The position numbers and the translations under genes were made by a program. 54,300 nt of DNA from Candidatus Rokuibacteriota bacterium (GTDB lineage: Bacteria; Methylomirabilota; Methylomirabilia; Rokubacteriales; CSP1-6). Within the stretch, counting starts at the first letter, position 1. Each line of letters starts with the position of its first letter. Under the pieces are notes generated by a model. It was not told where the DNA came from. It saw only the letters and a list, made by a program, of their open reading frames with translations, and did not search any database. Below, piece by piece: positions 19,027 to 26,618 of the stretch. The DNA is taken from NCBI GenBank assembly GCA_003220495.1, contig QHSP01000047.1, forward strand, positions 1 to 54,300. Reading direction: 5' to 3'.

Positions 19027-20000
19027 CGTGCGAGCGCCTCCACGTCGGCCTGGACCATCATGCGCACGAGACCGGGAAAGTCGACGTCGGGCTCCCAGCC
19101 GAGCTCCTGGCGAGCCCTGGCTGCGTCGGCCCGGGAATCACGAATTTCCCCCACGCGCAGCAAGCGCGGATCGACCTCGACGAATTCCTCGAGTGTCGAG
19201 ATGGCGAGCTCGTCGCCTTTCACGGTGTGTAGCTCGACCAGCGTCTGCGCGACGAAGTCCGCCACGCTGTGCGATATGCCGGTCCCGAGAACATAGTCCT
19301 TGGGCGCGGGCTGCTGGAGCATCGCCTGCATCGCCCGCACGTAGTCACCCGCGAAGCCCCAGTCACGGCGGGCCCCGAGGTCGCCGAGCTTGACCTTGGT
19401 CCGATCGCCGTGCGCCCACGCCGCTGCCGCTCGCGTGATCTTGCGGGTGACCATCTCCGGGCGGCGCCGAGGCGACTCGTGGTTGAAGAGAATCCCGCTG
19501 ACGGCATAGATGCCCCTGCGCCGGTACGCGTCGCAGAGCCTGTGAGCGGCCATCTTCGAGATCCCATAGGGTGAGGTCGGACGGAGCGGTGTCTGTTCGT
19601 TGCAGCGGCCCTCGGCATTGCCGAACACGTCCGAGCTCGACGCCTGGTAGACGCGCGTATCCGGTCGACGGCGTTCCACGATGCTCAGAAGGCGCGCGAG
19701 ACCTCCGACGTTGATGTCGAACGTCTGGTCCGGCATCTCCCAGCTCGTCGGGACGGAGCTTTGACCGGCGAGGTTGTACACTTCGTCCGGCCACGCGCGT
19801 CGAAATGCTGCATCGAGCGAGGCCTCATCACGCAGGTCGCCGCGGAGCAGCTCGATCCGGTCGGAGATCGGCGCGAGCCAGCTGGTCGCTCCCGGGTCGC
19901 GCCGGACGAGACCGTAGACCTTGTTGCCGAGGCCAACCAGATATTCGGCCAAGTAGCTGCCGTCTTGACCGGTGATGCCAGTGACCAGGGCCGTCGTCAT
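19023..20000 (-). CDS. GDP-mannose 4,6-dehydratase family sugar-nucleotide enzyme
   Basis: A 325-residue short-chain dehydrogenase (extended SDR), probably converting GDP-D-mannose to the 4-keto-6-deoxy sugar for fucose, rhamnose or related surface glycans. It has the NAD(P) motif TGITGQDGSYLAEYL, the YNLAGQSSVPTSWEMP segment, the catalytic Ser region QASSSDVFG, the YxxxK pair SPYGISKMAAHRL, NHESPRRRPEMVTRKI and DLGARRDWGFAGDYV. These motifs are specific to GMD. ATG 20000 gives the expected MTTALVTG start. An upstream ATG at 20057, eight bases after the previous stop and with a GAGGTG ribosome site, would add 19 Arg-rich residues and is a real alternative. Confidence 0.9.
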   Translation of the reverse strand: MTTALVTGITGQDGSYLAEYLVGLGNKVYGLVRRDPGATSWLAPISDRIELLRGDLRDEASLDAAFRRAWPDEVYNLAGQSSVPTSWEMPDQTFDINVGGLARLLSIVERRRPDTRVYQASSSDVFGNAEGRCNEQTPLRPTSPYGISKMAAHRLCDAYRRRGIYAVSGILFNHESPRRRPEMVTRKITRAAAAWAHGDRTKVKLGDLGARRDWGFAGDYVRAMQAMLQQPAPKDYVLGTGISHSVADFVAQTLVELHTVKGDELAISTLEEFVEVDPRLLRVGEIRDSRADAARARQELGWEPDVDFPGLVRMMVQADVEALAR

Positions 20001-20064
20001 CGACGGCGCCCCGCGGCCTTCGCCTCGGCGATGGGGACGTGCACGTGAGCCCTCCATCGGCTTG

Positions 20065-20856
20065 TCACCTCTGCGGCCAGACCTGGCCGTCGAGCCCGGG
20101 TGGCCGAAGCTTGAGGGCGACGCGGTGCAGAAGGCGCATGCGCAGCGCGCGAGCGACTCCCGGGAGATAGCCCCGCGGCTCCCGGGCGAGAATCGCGCCG
20201 AACTGCGTCTCCGACGTGTCCCTGAGCACGGTGACCCGGTTCACGACCGCCCCGCGAGGCTGGGCGGGCCAGCCACCAGAGGCGCAGACGGCCTTGTAGC
20301 CGGCCTCTCGGACCTCGTCGATCACACGGCGGTCGACCAGGCCGAAGGGCGCCGCCAGGAAGTTCACGCCGCGCCCTGTGTGATCCTCGATGACACGCTT
20401 CGAGGTCCGGACCTCGTTTCGGAGAAGTTGCGGCGGCAGGGCGGTCAGTGGGCCGTGCGAATGCGAATGCGATTGAAACGACATGGCAGCCCGCTGCATC
20501 TCGCTGATCCGGCTCCAGGTCAGATAGCCAGGCTGCCCCACTCTGCTCGTGTTGATGAAGAACTCGGCCCGCACGCCGGCCGCCAGGAGAAGCGGAAAGG
20601 CCACTTCGTAGTCCGCGGCGCGCCCTTCGTCGAAGGTCAGCACGACCGGCGTGTGCCCGGGCTGATCGCCGTCGTCGCGCCGGGCCCAGGCGTCATAGAG
20701 TCTGACCACCCGATGCCCGCACTCGCGGATGGAAACCAGCTGCCAGCCCAGCGACACCGGCGTGACCCAGTGACTCGCGAGGCGGGCGTTGACGTCGGGA
20801 GGGGGCGAAGTCCCGAGCCCGTCGTAGTGAAGCACCGGGATGCCCCGCAACGTCAT
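20065..20856 (-). CDS. Polysaccharide deacetylase (NodB-like)
   Basis: A 263-residue carbohydrate esterase 4 family protein. The first metal motif reads VVLTFDEG (TFDD is usual, so the second Asp is Glu), the zinc-binding pair is in SFQSHSHSHGPL, and a later motif is FLAAPFGLVDRRV (usually RxPxG, here AAPFG). It may remove N-acetyl groups from an exopolysaccharide. I see no signal peptide at MTLRGIPVLHYDG, which fits either a cytosolic or a missing-leader form. It starts three bases after the yvcK stop, so it belongs to the same operon. Changes in two catalytic motifs leave activity uncertain. Confidence 0.82.
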   Translation of the reverse strand: MTLRGIPVLHYDGLGTSPPPDVNARLASHWVTPVSLGWQLVSIRECGHRVVRLYDAWARRDDGDQPGHTPVVLTFDEGRAADYEVAFPLLLAAGVRAEFFINTSRVGQPGYLTWSRISEMQRAAMSFQSHSHSHGPLTALPPQLLRNEVRTSKRVIEDHTGRGVNFLAAPFGLVDRRVIDEVREAGYKAVCASGGWPAQPRGAVVNRVTVLRDTSETQFGAILAREPRGYLPGVARALRMRLLHRVALKLRPPGLDGQVWPQR

Positions 20857-20859
20857 GAC

Positions 20860-21933
20860 TCAGGCGCCCGCGCGTGTGCCGCTTCGATAAGCCAGCGTGA
20901 GGAGCGCGCGCGCCAGCTTCCCTGGATCGTGTCGCACGTCATTTCCGGGTGCGAGCAGGTCGCCCTCGTGAACCGTGTGGCCGAGCGCCTTGAGAAGTGC
21001 GACGTCCGCCCGGACTTGCACTGCGCCCAGCGCGCCGTACCGCGCGATCGGCTCGGGCGCGATCGGCGCGGTATTGATGAAGATGTCGTGGATCGGCATC
21101 GTGGGTGCGTGCCGGCGGATGGCAATGAGGTGGTCGACCGCGGTGTGCCCGTCGGTCTCGCCGGGCTCCGTCATGAGATTCATAACGTGGACGACCCGAG
21201 CCCGTGACCGGGTGATTGCCTCGGCGATCCCACGGGGGAGCAGCGCCGCGACGAGGCTCGAGTAGAGGCTGCCCGGACCGAGCACGATCAGGTGCGCCCG
21301 CTCGAGCGCATCCACCGCTTCGGGCAGCGCGAGCGCGTCGGCCGGATGGAGCCGCACCTTGCGGATCGGGCTTCGCGCGCTCGCCATGCGGGACTCACCC
21401 TCGATCACGGTGCCGTCGGAGAGCTCGGCGTGGAGCCTGACGTTCCGGGCCGTGGCCGGCAGAACGAGACCGCGCACCGAGAGCAGGCGTCCCACTCGAG
21501 CCACCGCCTTGGAGAAATCACGCTCGAGCTCCGTGAGCGCCGTCAGGATGAGGTTGCCGAGGCTGTGGCCGGCGACCTCGCTCCCGCCGGCGAAGCGGAA
21601 GGCGAACAGATCGGACAGCACCGGATCGCCTCCGGCGAGCGCCAGCAGACAGTTGCGGACGTCGCCGGGGGAGGGGACCTGGTAGGTCGCACGAAGCTTG
21701 CCGGAGCTACCTCCGTCGTCCGCGACGGTCGCGATCGCGGTCAGTCGCGTCTGGTCTCGCTCTGGATTCCAGGGGGGCGACTCGAAGAGGGTCGCCCGGA
21801 GGCCCCGGAGCACCATGGGCAACCCCGTGCCGCCGCCGAGCGCCACGACGCGAAGGTCGGGAAGGGCTCCGTCGCTGGGCCAGCTCACGCGCGACGCCTC
21901 GGCGGCCGTCGCGACGATCGACGGGATGGCCAT
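20860..21933 (-). CDS. yvcK: YvcK/CofD-like gluconeogenesis factor
   Basis: A 357-residue nucleotide-sugar-binding protein of the YvcK family, needed for cell-wall and morphology homeostasis on gluconeogenic carbon in bacteria where studied; YvcK binds UDP-GlcNAc. Motifs are VVALGGGTGLPMVLRGL, TVADDGGSSGKLR, SPGDVRNCLLAL, HSLGNLILTAL, LIVLGPGSLYSSLVAALL and NLMTEPGETDGHTAVDH. CofD proper (coenzyme F420) is related, but the GDVRNCL and HSLGNL pattern fits YvcK. It is the first well-supported gene of the yvcK, deacetylase, dehydratase, uridine kinase run. Confidence 0.9.
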   Translation of the reverse strand: MAIPSIVATAAEASRVSWPSDGALPDLRVVALGGGTGLPMVLRGLRATLFESPPWNPERDQTRLTAIATVADDGGSSGKLRATYQVPSPGDVRNCLLALAGGDPVLSDLFAFRFAGGSEVAGHSLGNLILTALTELERDFSKAVARVGRLLSVRGLVLPATARNVRLHAELSDGTVIEGESRMASARSPIRKVRLHPADALALPEAVDALERAHLIVLGPGSLYSSLVAALLPRGIAEAITRSRARVVHVMNLMTEPGETDGHTAVDHLIAIRRHAPTMPIHDIFINTAPIAPEPIARYGALGAVQVRADVALLKALGHTVHEGDLLAPGNDVRHDPGKLARALLTLAYRSGTRAGA

Positions 21934-21936
21934 GGC

Positions 21937-22389
21937 CTAAAGCCCCTTCGCCGCATGGGGAGCGACTGATTCCTGAAGGTAGCGCGCGAGCGACTGACGC
22001 ACGACCGCCCGCTTCGTGTATGCGTACACGAAGGTCTCGCCTTGCACGATGTAGGACTGGACGACGCCGCACTCCTGGAGCTTCAACAAGGCCAGTCGCG
22101 TGGATAGCACGTCCCGATTGATCCACCACTCCGCGATGCCCCGCGCGGTATCGACGGCCTCGTTGTGGCGCATCAGGTACTGCACGATCTCGCGGCACAC
22201 TGCATCGCGCCCGAGAAGGTCTCGGAGCGCCGGCGTCATCCTGCGGCGATTCGACTGCGGAGCCAGCTTCAATGCGGCGTGGTGAGAGAGCACAAACGAG
22301 GCCAACGCCGTAACTGGCTGCGCGAACGACGTTTTGGTAATCCGGAAAAATTCGAATCGCGCGCGAAGCCCTAAAATCTTGCGCGTCAT
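21937..22389 (-). CDS. Small winged-helix-like protein, function unknown
   Basis: An open frame of 150 codons ending three bases before yvcK. The C-terminal 100 residues look like a real domain: LRDLLGRDAVCREIVQYLM, then AEWWINRDVLSTRLALLKLQ, then a probable wing ECGVVQSYIVQGETFVYAY, compatible with a MarR/ArsR-like winged helix. The first 50 codons are richer in A+T and of different composition, so the true start may be ATG 22239 (100 residues). Neither ATG has a clear ribosome site, and ATG 22389 abuts a hairpin. The insertion sequence sits about 50 bases upstream and may have displaced the original promoter. I cannot name the family. Confidence 0.6.
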   Translation of the reverse strand: MTRKILGLRARFEFFRITKTSFAQPVTALASFVLSHHAALKLAPQSNRRRMTPALRDLLGRDAVCREIVQYLMRHNEAVDTARGIAEWWINRDVLSTRLALLKLQECGVVQSYIVQGETFVYAYTKRAVVRQSLARYLQESVAPHAAKGL

Positions 22390-22406
22390 CCCGCAAAGAT
22401 TGCGGG
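22390..22406. other. Perfect 7-bp hairpin upstream of the winged-helix gene
   Basis: CCCGCAA and TTGCGGG enclose a three-base loop. It adjoins the upstream ATG (22389) on the minus strand. It could hide that start codon or mark an old terminator. No U-tract is present. Confidence 0.5.
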
Positions 22407-22441
22407 GACGGGAAGACGGTCGGGTGATCCCAGCCGGCTAG

Positions 22442-23983
22442 GAGTCTGTCGGAGAAAAGTGAGTGACCACGGGGGGCGCAGTCGCTAACGTGTTGGCCAT
22501 GACGAAAGCGTTTCGGCCGTACACGCTGGACCAGCAGTTGCTGCTGCCGCCCGACATGCGGCAGTGGCTGCCGGAAGGCGACCTGGCGCTGTTCATCAGC
22601 GACGTGGTGGACGAGCTGGATCTGTCAGTCATCTACGGCTCGTATGAGACGGGCGACGGGCGGGGCCAACCGCCGTATGACCCAGCGATGCTGGTGAAGG
22701 TGCTGCTCTATGCCTACTGCACGGGCCTGCGGTCGTCGCGGAAGATCGAGCGCGCGACCTATCGCGATGTCGCCATCCGCGTGTTGGCCGGCGACCAGCA
22801 TCCCGACCACGACAGCATTGCCGCGTTCCGCCAGCGCCATTTGCCGGCACTGGCCGGGCTGTTCGTGCAAGGTCTGCGGCTGTGCCAGGCCGCGGGCCTG
22901 GTGAAATTGGGTCATGTGGCGCTGGACGGGACCAAGGTGCAGGCCAATGCCTCCAAGCACAAGGCGATGAGCTATGCGCGGATGAACGAATCGGAGCATC
23001 AGCTCGAGCGCGAAGTGCGAGCGCTGCTCGACCAGGCGGTGCAGGCCGATGCGGCCGAGGACGCGCAATACGGCGCGGGGCAGCGCGGCGATGACCTGCC
23101 GGTCGAGCTGGCGCGCCGGGCGAGCCGACTCGCCAAGATCCGGGCCGCCAAGGCGGTGCTGGAACAGCAGGCGCGCGACGAGGCCGCGCGCGCCGCTGAC
23201 GCCGGGCGGGCGAAGGTGACGGCGCGCGAGCAGCGGGTGGGCTCGGCCAAGGGCCGGGTGCCCAACGTCCCGGACCCCGCGCAGGCGCAGCCGGCGCCCG
23301 GGGCGCAGTACAACTTCACAGACCCGGCCTCGCGCATCATGCTGGATGGGGCGAGCAAGAGCTGGGTGCAGGCCTACAACGCGCAGGCCGTGGTGGATGC
23401 CCAGGCCCAAGTCATCGTGGCCTGCACCGTCACACAGGAGGCCACCGACGTCCAGCAGTTCGTGCCGTTGCTGACTCAGGTGCAGACCAACACCGGCCAG
23501 CGGCCCTCGATTGTGACGGCCGATGCCGGCTATTTCAGCGAAGCGAATCTGACCGCCGCCGCCGTCGAGGGCATCGACTGTTACGTGCCGCCGGACCGGC
23601 ACTCGCATGGCCGGGCCGCGGCGCCGACCGCGCGGACGCGGAGCGCGGTCGCGGAGTGGATGCGCGAGAAGCTGCGCGCGCCCGAAGGCCGGCAGGTCTA
23701 CGCACGCCGCAAGGCGATCGTCGAGCCGGTCTTTGGCCAAGCCAAGGAGGGCCGGGCCTTTCGGCGCTTCTTCTTCCGCGGCTACGACAAGGTCGCCGCG
23801 GAGTGGGCGCTGATCTGCCTGACCCACAATCTGCTCAAGCTCTTCCGAGGGCGGACGTGCCCGCAACCAGCGTAGCCTCGCGGCCGTGATCTGCTTCGCC
23901 ACGCCTCGACTCGTAAGTGGGGTCGCGCGCATCCACGCAACCGGCCGGCTCCAACGCGCCATGACCATTACGCCGACAGGCTC
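22442..23983 (+). mobile_element. IS1182-type insertion sequence
   Basis: A 1542-bp element. The left end GAGTCTGTCGGAG and the inverted right end GAGCCTGTCGGCG form terminal inverted repeats (11 of the first 13 bases match). It is flanked on both sides by CTAG (22438-22441 and 23984-23987), a palindromic four-base target duplication. It holds one transposase gene with no internal stops, so it looks intact and recent. The right copy of CTAG supplies the TAG stop of the neighbouring minus-strand regulator. Confidence 0.88.
22499..23875 (+). CDS. IS1182 family DDE transposase
   Basis: A 458-residue transposase, full length for the group. It starts at ATG 22499 (MTKAFRPYTLDQQLLLPPDM), a usual IS1182-family start; the frame is open 12 codons further up. 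The N-terminal DUF772-type region contains GQPPYDPAMLVKVLLYAYC and RATYRDVAIRVLAGDQHPDH. The catalytic DDE residues are expected in HVALDGTKVQANASKH, TADAGYFSEAN and, near the end, RKAIVEPVFGQAKEGRAFR, where the usual Asp, Asp and Glu are visible. Codon use is as GC-rich as the host's. Confidence 0.95.
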   Translation: MTKAFRPYTLDQQLLLPPDMRQWLPEGDLALFISDVVDELDLSVIYGSYETGDGRGQPPYDPAMLVKVLLYAYCTGLRSSRKIERATYRDVAIRVLAGDQHPDHDSIAAFRQRHLPALAGLFVQGLRLCQAAGLVKLGHVALDGTKVQANASKHKAMSYARMNESEHQLEREVRALLDQAVQADAAEDAQYGAGQRGDDLPVELARRASRLAKIRAAKAVLEQQARDEAARAADAGRAKVTAREQRVGSAKGRVPNVPDPAQAQPAPGAQYNFTDPASRIMLDGASKSWVQAYNAQAVVDAQAQVIVACTVTQEATDVQQFVPLLTQVQTNTGQRPSIVTADAGYFSEANLTAAAVEGIDCYVPPDRHSHGRAAAPTARTRSAVAEWMREKLRAPEGRQVYARRKAIVEPVFGQAKEGRAFRRFFFRGYDKVAAEWALICLTHNLLKLFRGRTCPQPA

Positions 23984-25432
23984 CTAGGCGCTCGGGACGA
24001 GACCGCGGTCGGGGCCAGTCGTGGCGTCCACATCCCGGCCGTACGCCTTGAGCTTGTACTGCAGGCAGCGGACGCTGATCTGGAGCAGCCGGGCGGCCTC
24101 GGTGCGGTTACCGTGGACCTTGTGCAGGGTCCTGAGGATATGGCGGCGCTCCACCTCGCTCATCGGGAGCCCCGCTTCGAACAGCCCCGCGGGTACCGGA
24201 GCAGGCGCGGCGGCTCCATTCGAGAACTCTCCGGCGAAGAGATCTCGATCCGTCAGCGTGTCGCCCTCGGCAAGGACGACGGCCTGCTCGAGGAAGTTCT
24301 CGAGCTGCCGAATGTTGCCCGGCCACGGCAAGGTCATCATGCGCCTGAGAGTCGCGGGCGCGACGCGCGTGACCCTTTTGCCGTACAGGCTCCCGAACCG
24401 CTGCAGGAAGTGATCGACCAGGCGGGGGATGTCCTCGATCCGCTCGCGGAGCGGGGGCACCTTGATCATGAAGACCGCGACCCGGTAGTAGAGGTCCTCC
24501 CGGAACGTGCCCTGCGCCACCGCCGCCCTGAGATCCTTGTTGGTCGCCGTGATGAGCCGGATGTCCGTCCGGATGGCCTTGGTCCCGCCCACCTTGCAGA
24601 ACTCGCGGCTCTGAATGACGCGGAGGAGCTTGGCCTGGAGCCTCGGACTCAGCTCGCCCAGCTCGTCGATGAACAGCGTCCCGGTGTGGGCCAGCGCGAA
24701 GACGCCTTCGCGATGCTCCGTCGCGCCCGTGAACGCCCCCTTCACGTGACCGAAGAGGTGGCTCTCCATCAGGCCTTCGGGAATCGTGGTGCAGTCGAGC
24801 GTGATCAGCGGACGATCGCGGCGCGGACTCGCGTAGTGGATCGCGCGCGCGATAAGCTCCTTGCCCGTGCCGCTCTCGCCGTGGATGCAGACGTTGACGT
24901 CGCCGACCGCCACCTTCGTGATGCGCGCGAAGATCTCCGCAATCTGCGGCGATTCGCCGATGATGCCGTGATAGGCCGGCGGGATGGGCGCGGGCGACCG
25001 CTCGACGGGACTCCGTGCCGCCCGCAGCGCTTGCGTCAGCACCTGCTCGAGCAGCGCGCTCGAGCTCGGCCGCGCCACGCAATCGACGTGAGGGAGCTGG
25101 GTCAGAGACTGGATCCTGTCGTCGTCGAGCGCGTCGACGAACGCCAGCACGCGACCTCGGTAGCCCGAGCGCTCGACGCGGGCCGCGACCTCCCGGCCGG
25201 TGAGACCGTTGGTCACGTTCACGATCAGGAGGTCCGGAGCTCTGCGCGCGTCGAACGCGAGCGACAGCTCGTGCAGCGATCCGGCGAGCGTCGTCGTGGC
25301 GCCCACCGAAGACAGAACTCGACGTGCGATTTCGCCGAGACTCGAGCTCTCATCGACGATGACTACGCGCACGACTCGCCTCCGCGGTCCGGCAATTCTG
25401 ACAGGGTGCTCGGGGTCAGGCAAGGACTCCAT
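23984..25432 (-). CDS. Sigma-54-dependent activator with degenerate receiver
   Basis: A 482-residue activator. Residues 20-130 resemble a receiver but carry VVIVDESSS in place of the DD pair and Asn72 (LLIVNVTNG) where the phosphoryl Asp should be. The AAA+ domain (about 165-400) is complete: Walker [10 protein letters not shown], sigma-54 loop GAFTGA, Walker B GTLFIDELGEL and PPLRERIEDI. The C-terminal Fis-type helix-turn-helix reads NRTEAARLLQISVRCLQYKL. ATG 25432 is preferred. The frame stays open to 25666, but those 78 extra residues are basic and low in complexity. The stop codon lies in the CTAG target copy of the insertion sequence. It may activate the sigma-54-like promoter at 26259-26273. 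Confidence 0.88.
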   Translation of the reverse strand: MESLPDPEHPVRIAGPRRRVVRVVIVDESSSLGEIARRVLSSVGATTTLAGSLHELSLAFDARRAPDLLIVNVTNGLTGREVAARVERSGYRGRVLAFVDALDDDRIQSLTQLPHVDCVARPSSSALLEQVLTQALRAARSPVERSPAPIPPAYHGIIGESPQIAEIFARITKVAVGDVNVCIHGESGTGKELIARAIHYASPRRDRPLITLDCTTIPEGLMESHLFGHVKGAFTGATEHREGVFALAHTGTLFIDELGELSPRLQAKLLRVIQSREFCKVGGTKAIRTDIRLITATNKDLRAAVAQGTFREDLYYRVAVFMIKVPPLRERIEDIPRLVDHFLQRFGSLYGKRVTRVAPATLRRMMTLPWPGNIRQLENFLEQAVVLAEGDTLTDRDLFAGEFSNGAAAPAPVPAGLFEAGLPMSEVERRHILRTLHKVHGNRTEAARLLQISVRCLQYKLKAYGRDVDATTGPDRGLVPSA

Positions 25433-25926
25433 CGCATCGTCGACGCCGTTCCGGAAAGGCGCGGTGAGAGCCTCCCCGCGTCGCGAGGCTCCCGCACCGC
25501 TCGCGACTGGCAGAGCGCTCGGAGCTCGTCGAGGTAGGCGAGGCTTGAATCGACGGGCGAGCGTGGGGCTACGTCCTGCCGGTCGTGTGCGAGCGCTCGC
25601 CGCCCGGTCTGGTCCACGAAGCCGATGGATGAGCAAAGCGAATACCAATATGTGGTTGAGATCCAACCTTCCGGATCAGTTGCACATTTTGCGCACCCGC
25701 AATAGTTGCGTCCGGAGCGGCGCTGGAAGAGACTTGATCAACGCCCAGAAGATTTTCGGGGGGAGACGGCGAGAGCCGCCTTTGAAATCAGCCACATCGA
25801 TTCCATCGAGCCACCGATCAGCTCGCTGATCAAAAGCTGAACACGTTTGCGCGCTCTCGAGCCGGAACTCACCGTCCTGAGAGTGCTAACCTTGGCTCGA
25901 ACGGCGCCGGCCGCGCCGGGTGACGC
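25433..25926. other. Intergenic region of about 490 bp
   Basis: It lies upstream of the degenerate-receiver activator and downstream of the small minus-strand protein. It is locally less GC-rich around 25640-25720. Long open frames here on either strand are of shadow type. It should hold the promoter of the activator, but no convincing -35/-10 or -24/-12 pair was found. Confidence 0.45.
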
Positions 25927-26190
25927 CTAGAGCCGCGGCGCGGGATCGTCGTCCGGGAAGGTCAGGATCACGTGCGATCGGACCTGAAGCTCCAGATCGA
26001 TCTCTCGTCGGGTTCGCCGTTCTGATCGTCGACGATCCGCCTCCTGACCATGACCTGGGGATCGTCGCCTCCGCTCCGCACATCGCCGGTCGAGGATCAC
26101 CTCGACGTTCCCGTCGTCGCGGAATCGCTCGAGAAGATACTCGTACAGGCGGGTCTCGTGGCGGGAGACGAGAAAGAGATGGCGGGCCAT
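25927..26190 (-). CDS. Small protein of an unnamed DRR-rich family (copy 1)
   Basis: An 87-residue protein, ATG 26190, giving MARHLFLVSRHETRLYEYL. It has a short beta-strand start, an amphipathic segment (YEYLLERFRDDGNVEVILDRR), a basic stretch with repeated RRR/DRRR, and a C-terminal strand SHVILTFPDD; the longer segment is best described as residues 15-35. It resembles the divergent gene at 26363 (shared pattern: strand, Y-[FE]-Y, V-[EK]-V-[IL]-LDRR, then Arg-rich, then a Val/Ile strand), so the two are paralogues. Such proteins occur as hypothetical proteins in related lineages. A sigma-54-like promoter lies upstream. Function unknown. Confidence 0.65.
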   Translation of the reverse strand: MARHLFLVSRHETRLYEYLLERFRDDGNVEVILDRRCAERRRRSPGHGQEADRRRSERRTRREIDLELQVRSHVILTFPDDDPAPRL

Positions 26191-26258
26191 TGGCCTGTCT
26201 ATTGTCTGTCGACACTGTGCATGGCAGGTCATTTTTCCCTCCGAGAATCGAATCGGCA

Positions 26259-26273
26259 GCATGCGCAATGCCA
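26259..26273 (-). promoter_or_regulatory. Sigma-54-like promoter before the small DRR protein
   Basis: On the minus strand, TGGCAT-TGCGC-ATGCT has GG and GC exactly ten bases apart; it differs from consensus at one base of the -24 element and one of the -12 element. The predicted start near 26247 leaves a leader of about 57 bases to ATG 26190. The next gene downstream on the same strand is a sigma-54 activator. Confidence 0.5.
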
Positions 26274-26362
26274 TTCGAGAAAGCTTTGAAATGCTTGGCT
26301 CTTTCGGGACAGCTGAAATGGCCGAGCGACCAACTTGGAAGATTTTCCGACGGGGATGATCG

Positions 26363-26584
26363 GTGCCGCGGGTGATCATCGTCGTCGCCCGGGACCGCGT
26401 CGAGCTGTTCGATTACTTCGAGCAAGTCTTCGCCGGGATGCCGGATATCAAGGTCCTCCTCGACCGGCGCATCCTGCCGCCTGGCGTCTCGCCTGGGAGC
26501 GCGGGCGGTCCTGGCCACCGGGAACGACGGGATATCTACGACGAGCTCCAGCAGCGGGGCTTCGTGATGATCCGCCTTGGATGA
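26363..26584 (+). CDS. Small protein of an unnamed DRR-rich family (copy 2)
   Basis: A 73-residue protein starting at GTG 26363 (MPRVIIVVARDRVELFDYF). It contains DIKVLLDRRI, a Gly/Pro loop, HRERRDIYDELQQRG and a final strand FVMIRLG. It parallels the divergent copy at 25927-26190 in layout and key residues, but its Arg-rich middle is shorter. ATG/GTG choice is uncertain and no strong ribosome site is seen. It ends 34 bases before fdrA. Function unknown. Confidence 0.6.
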   Translation: MPRVIIVVARDRVELFDYFEQVFAGMPDIKVLLDRRILPPGVSPGSAGGPGHRERRDIYDELQQRGFVMIRLG

Positions 26585-26592
26585 TCGGACCC

Positions 26593-26598
26593 TATAAT
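26593..26598 (+). promoter_or_regulatory. Consensus -10 element (TATAAT) before fdrA
   Basis: A perfect TATAAT in otherwise GC-rich sequence, 20 bases before ATG 26619, with the ribosome site GGAGG between. No good -35 element lies 16-18 bp upstream, so an activator may be needed. Confidence 0.55.
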
Positions 26599-26618
26599 GC
26601 GACGACTGGAGGCCCGGG

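Noticed and set aside
24113-25537. 474-codon plus-strand frame opposite the second sigma-54 activator
   Set aside because: Shadow frame; the minus strand carries the complete AAA+ and helix-turn-helix motifs.
25433-25666. 78-residue N-terminal extension of the degenerate-receiver activator
   Set aside because: Basic, low in complexity, no ribosome site, and receivers normally start a few residues before the first strand.
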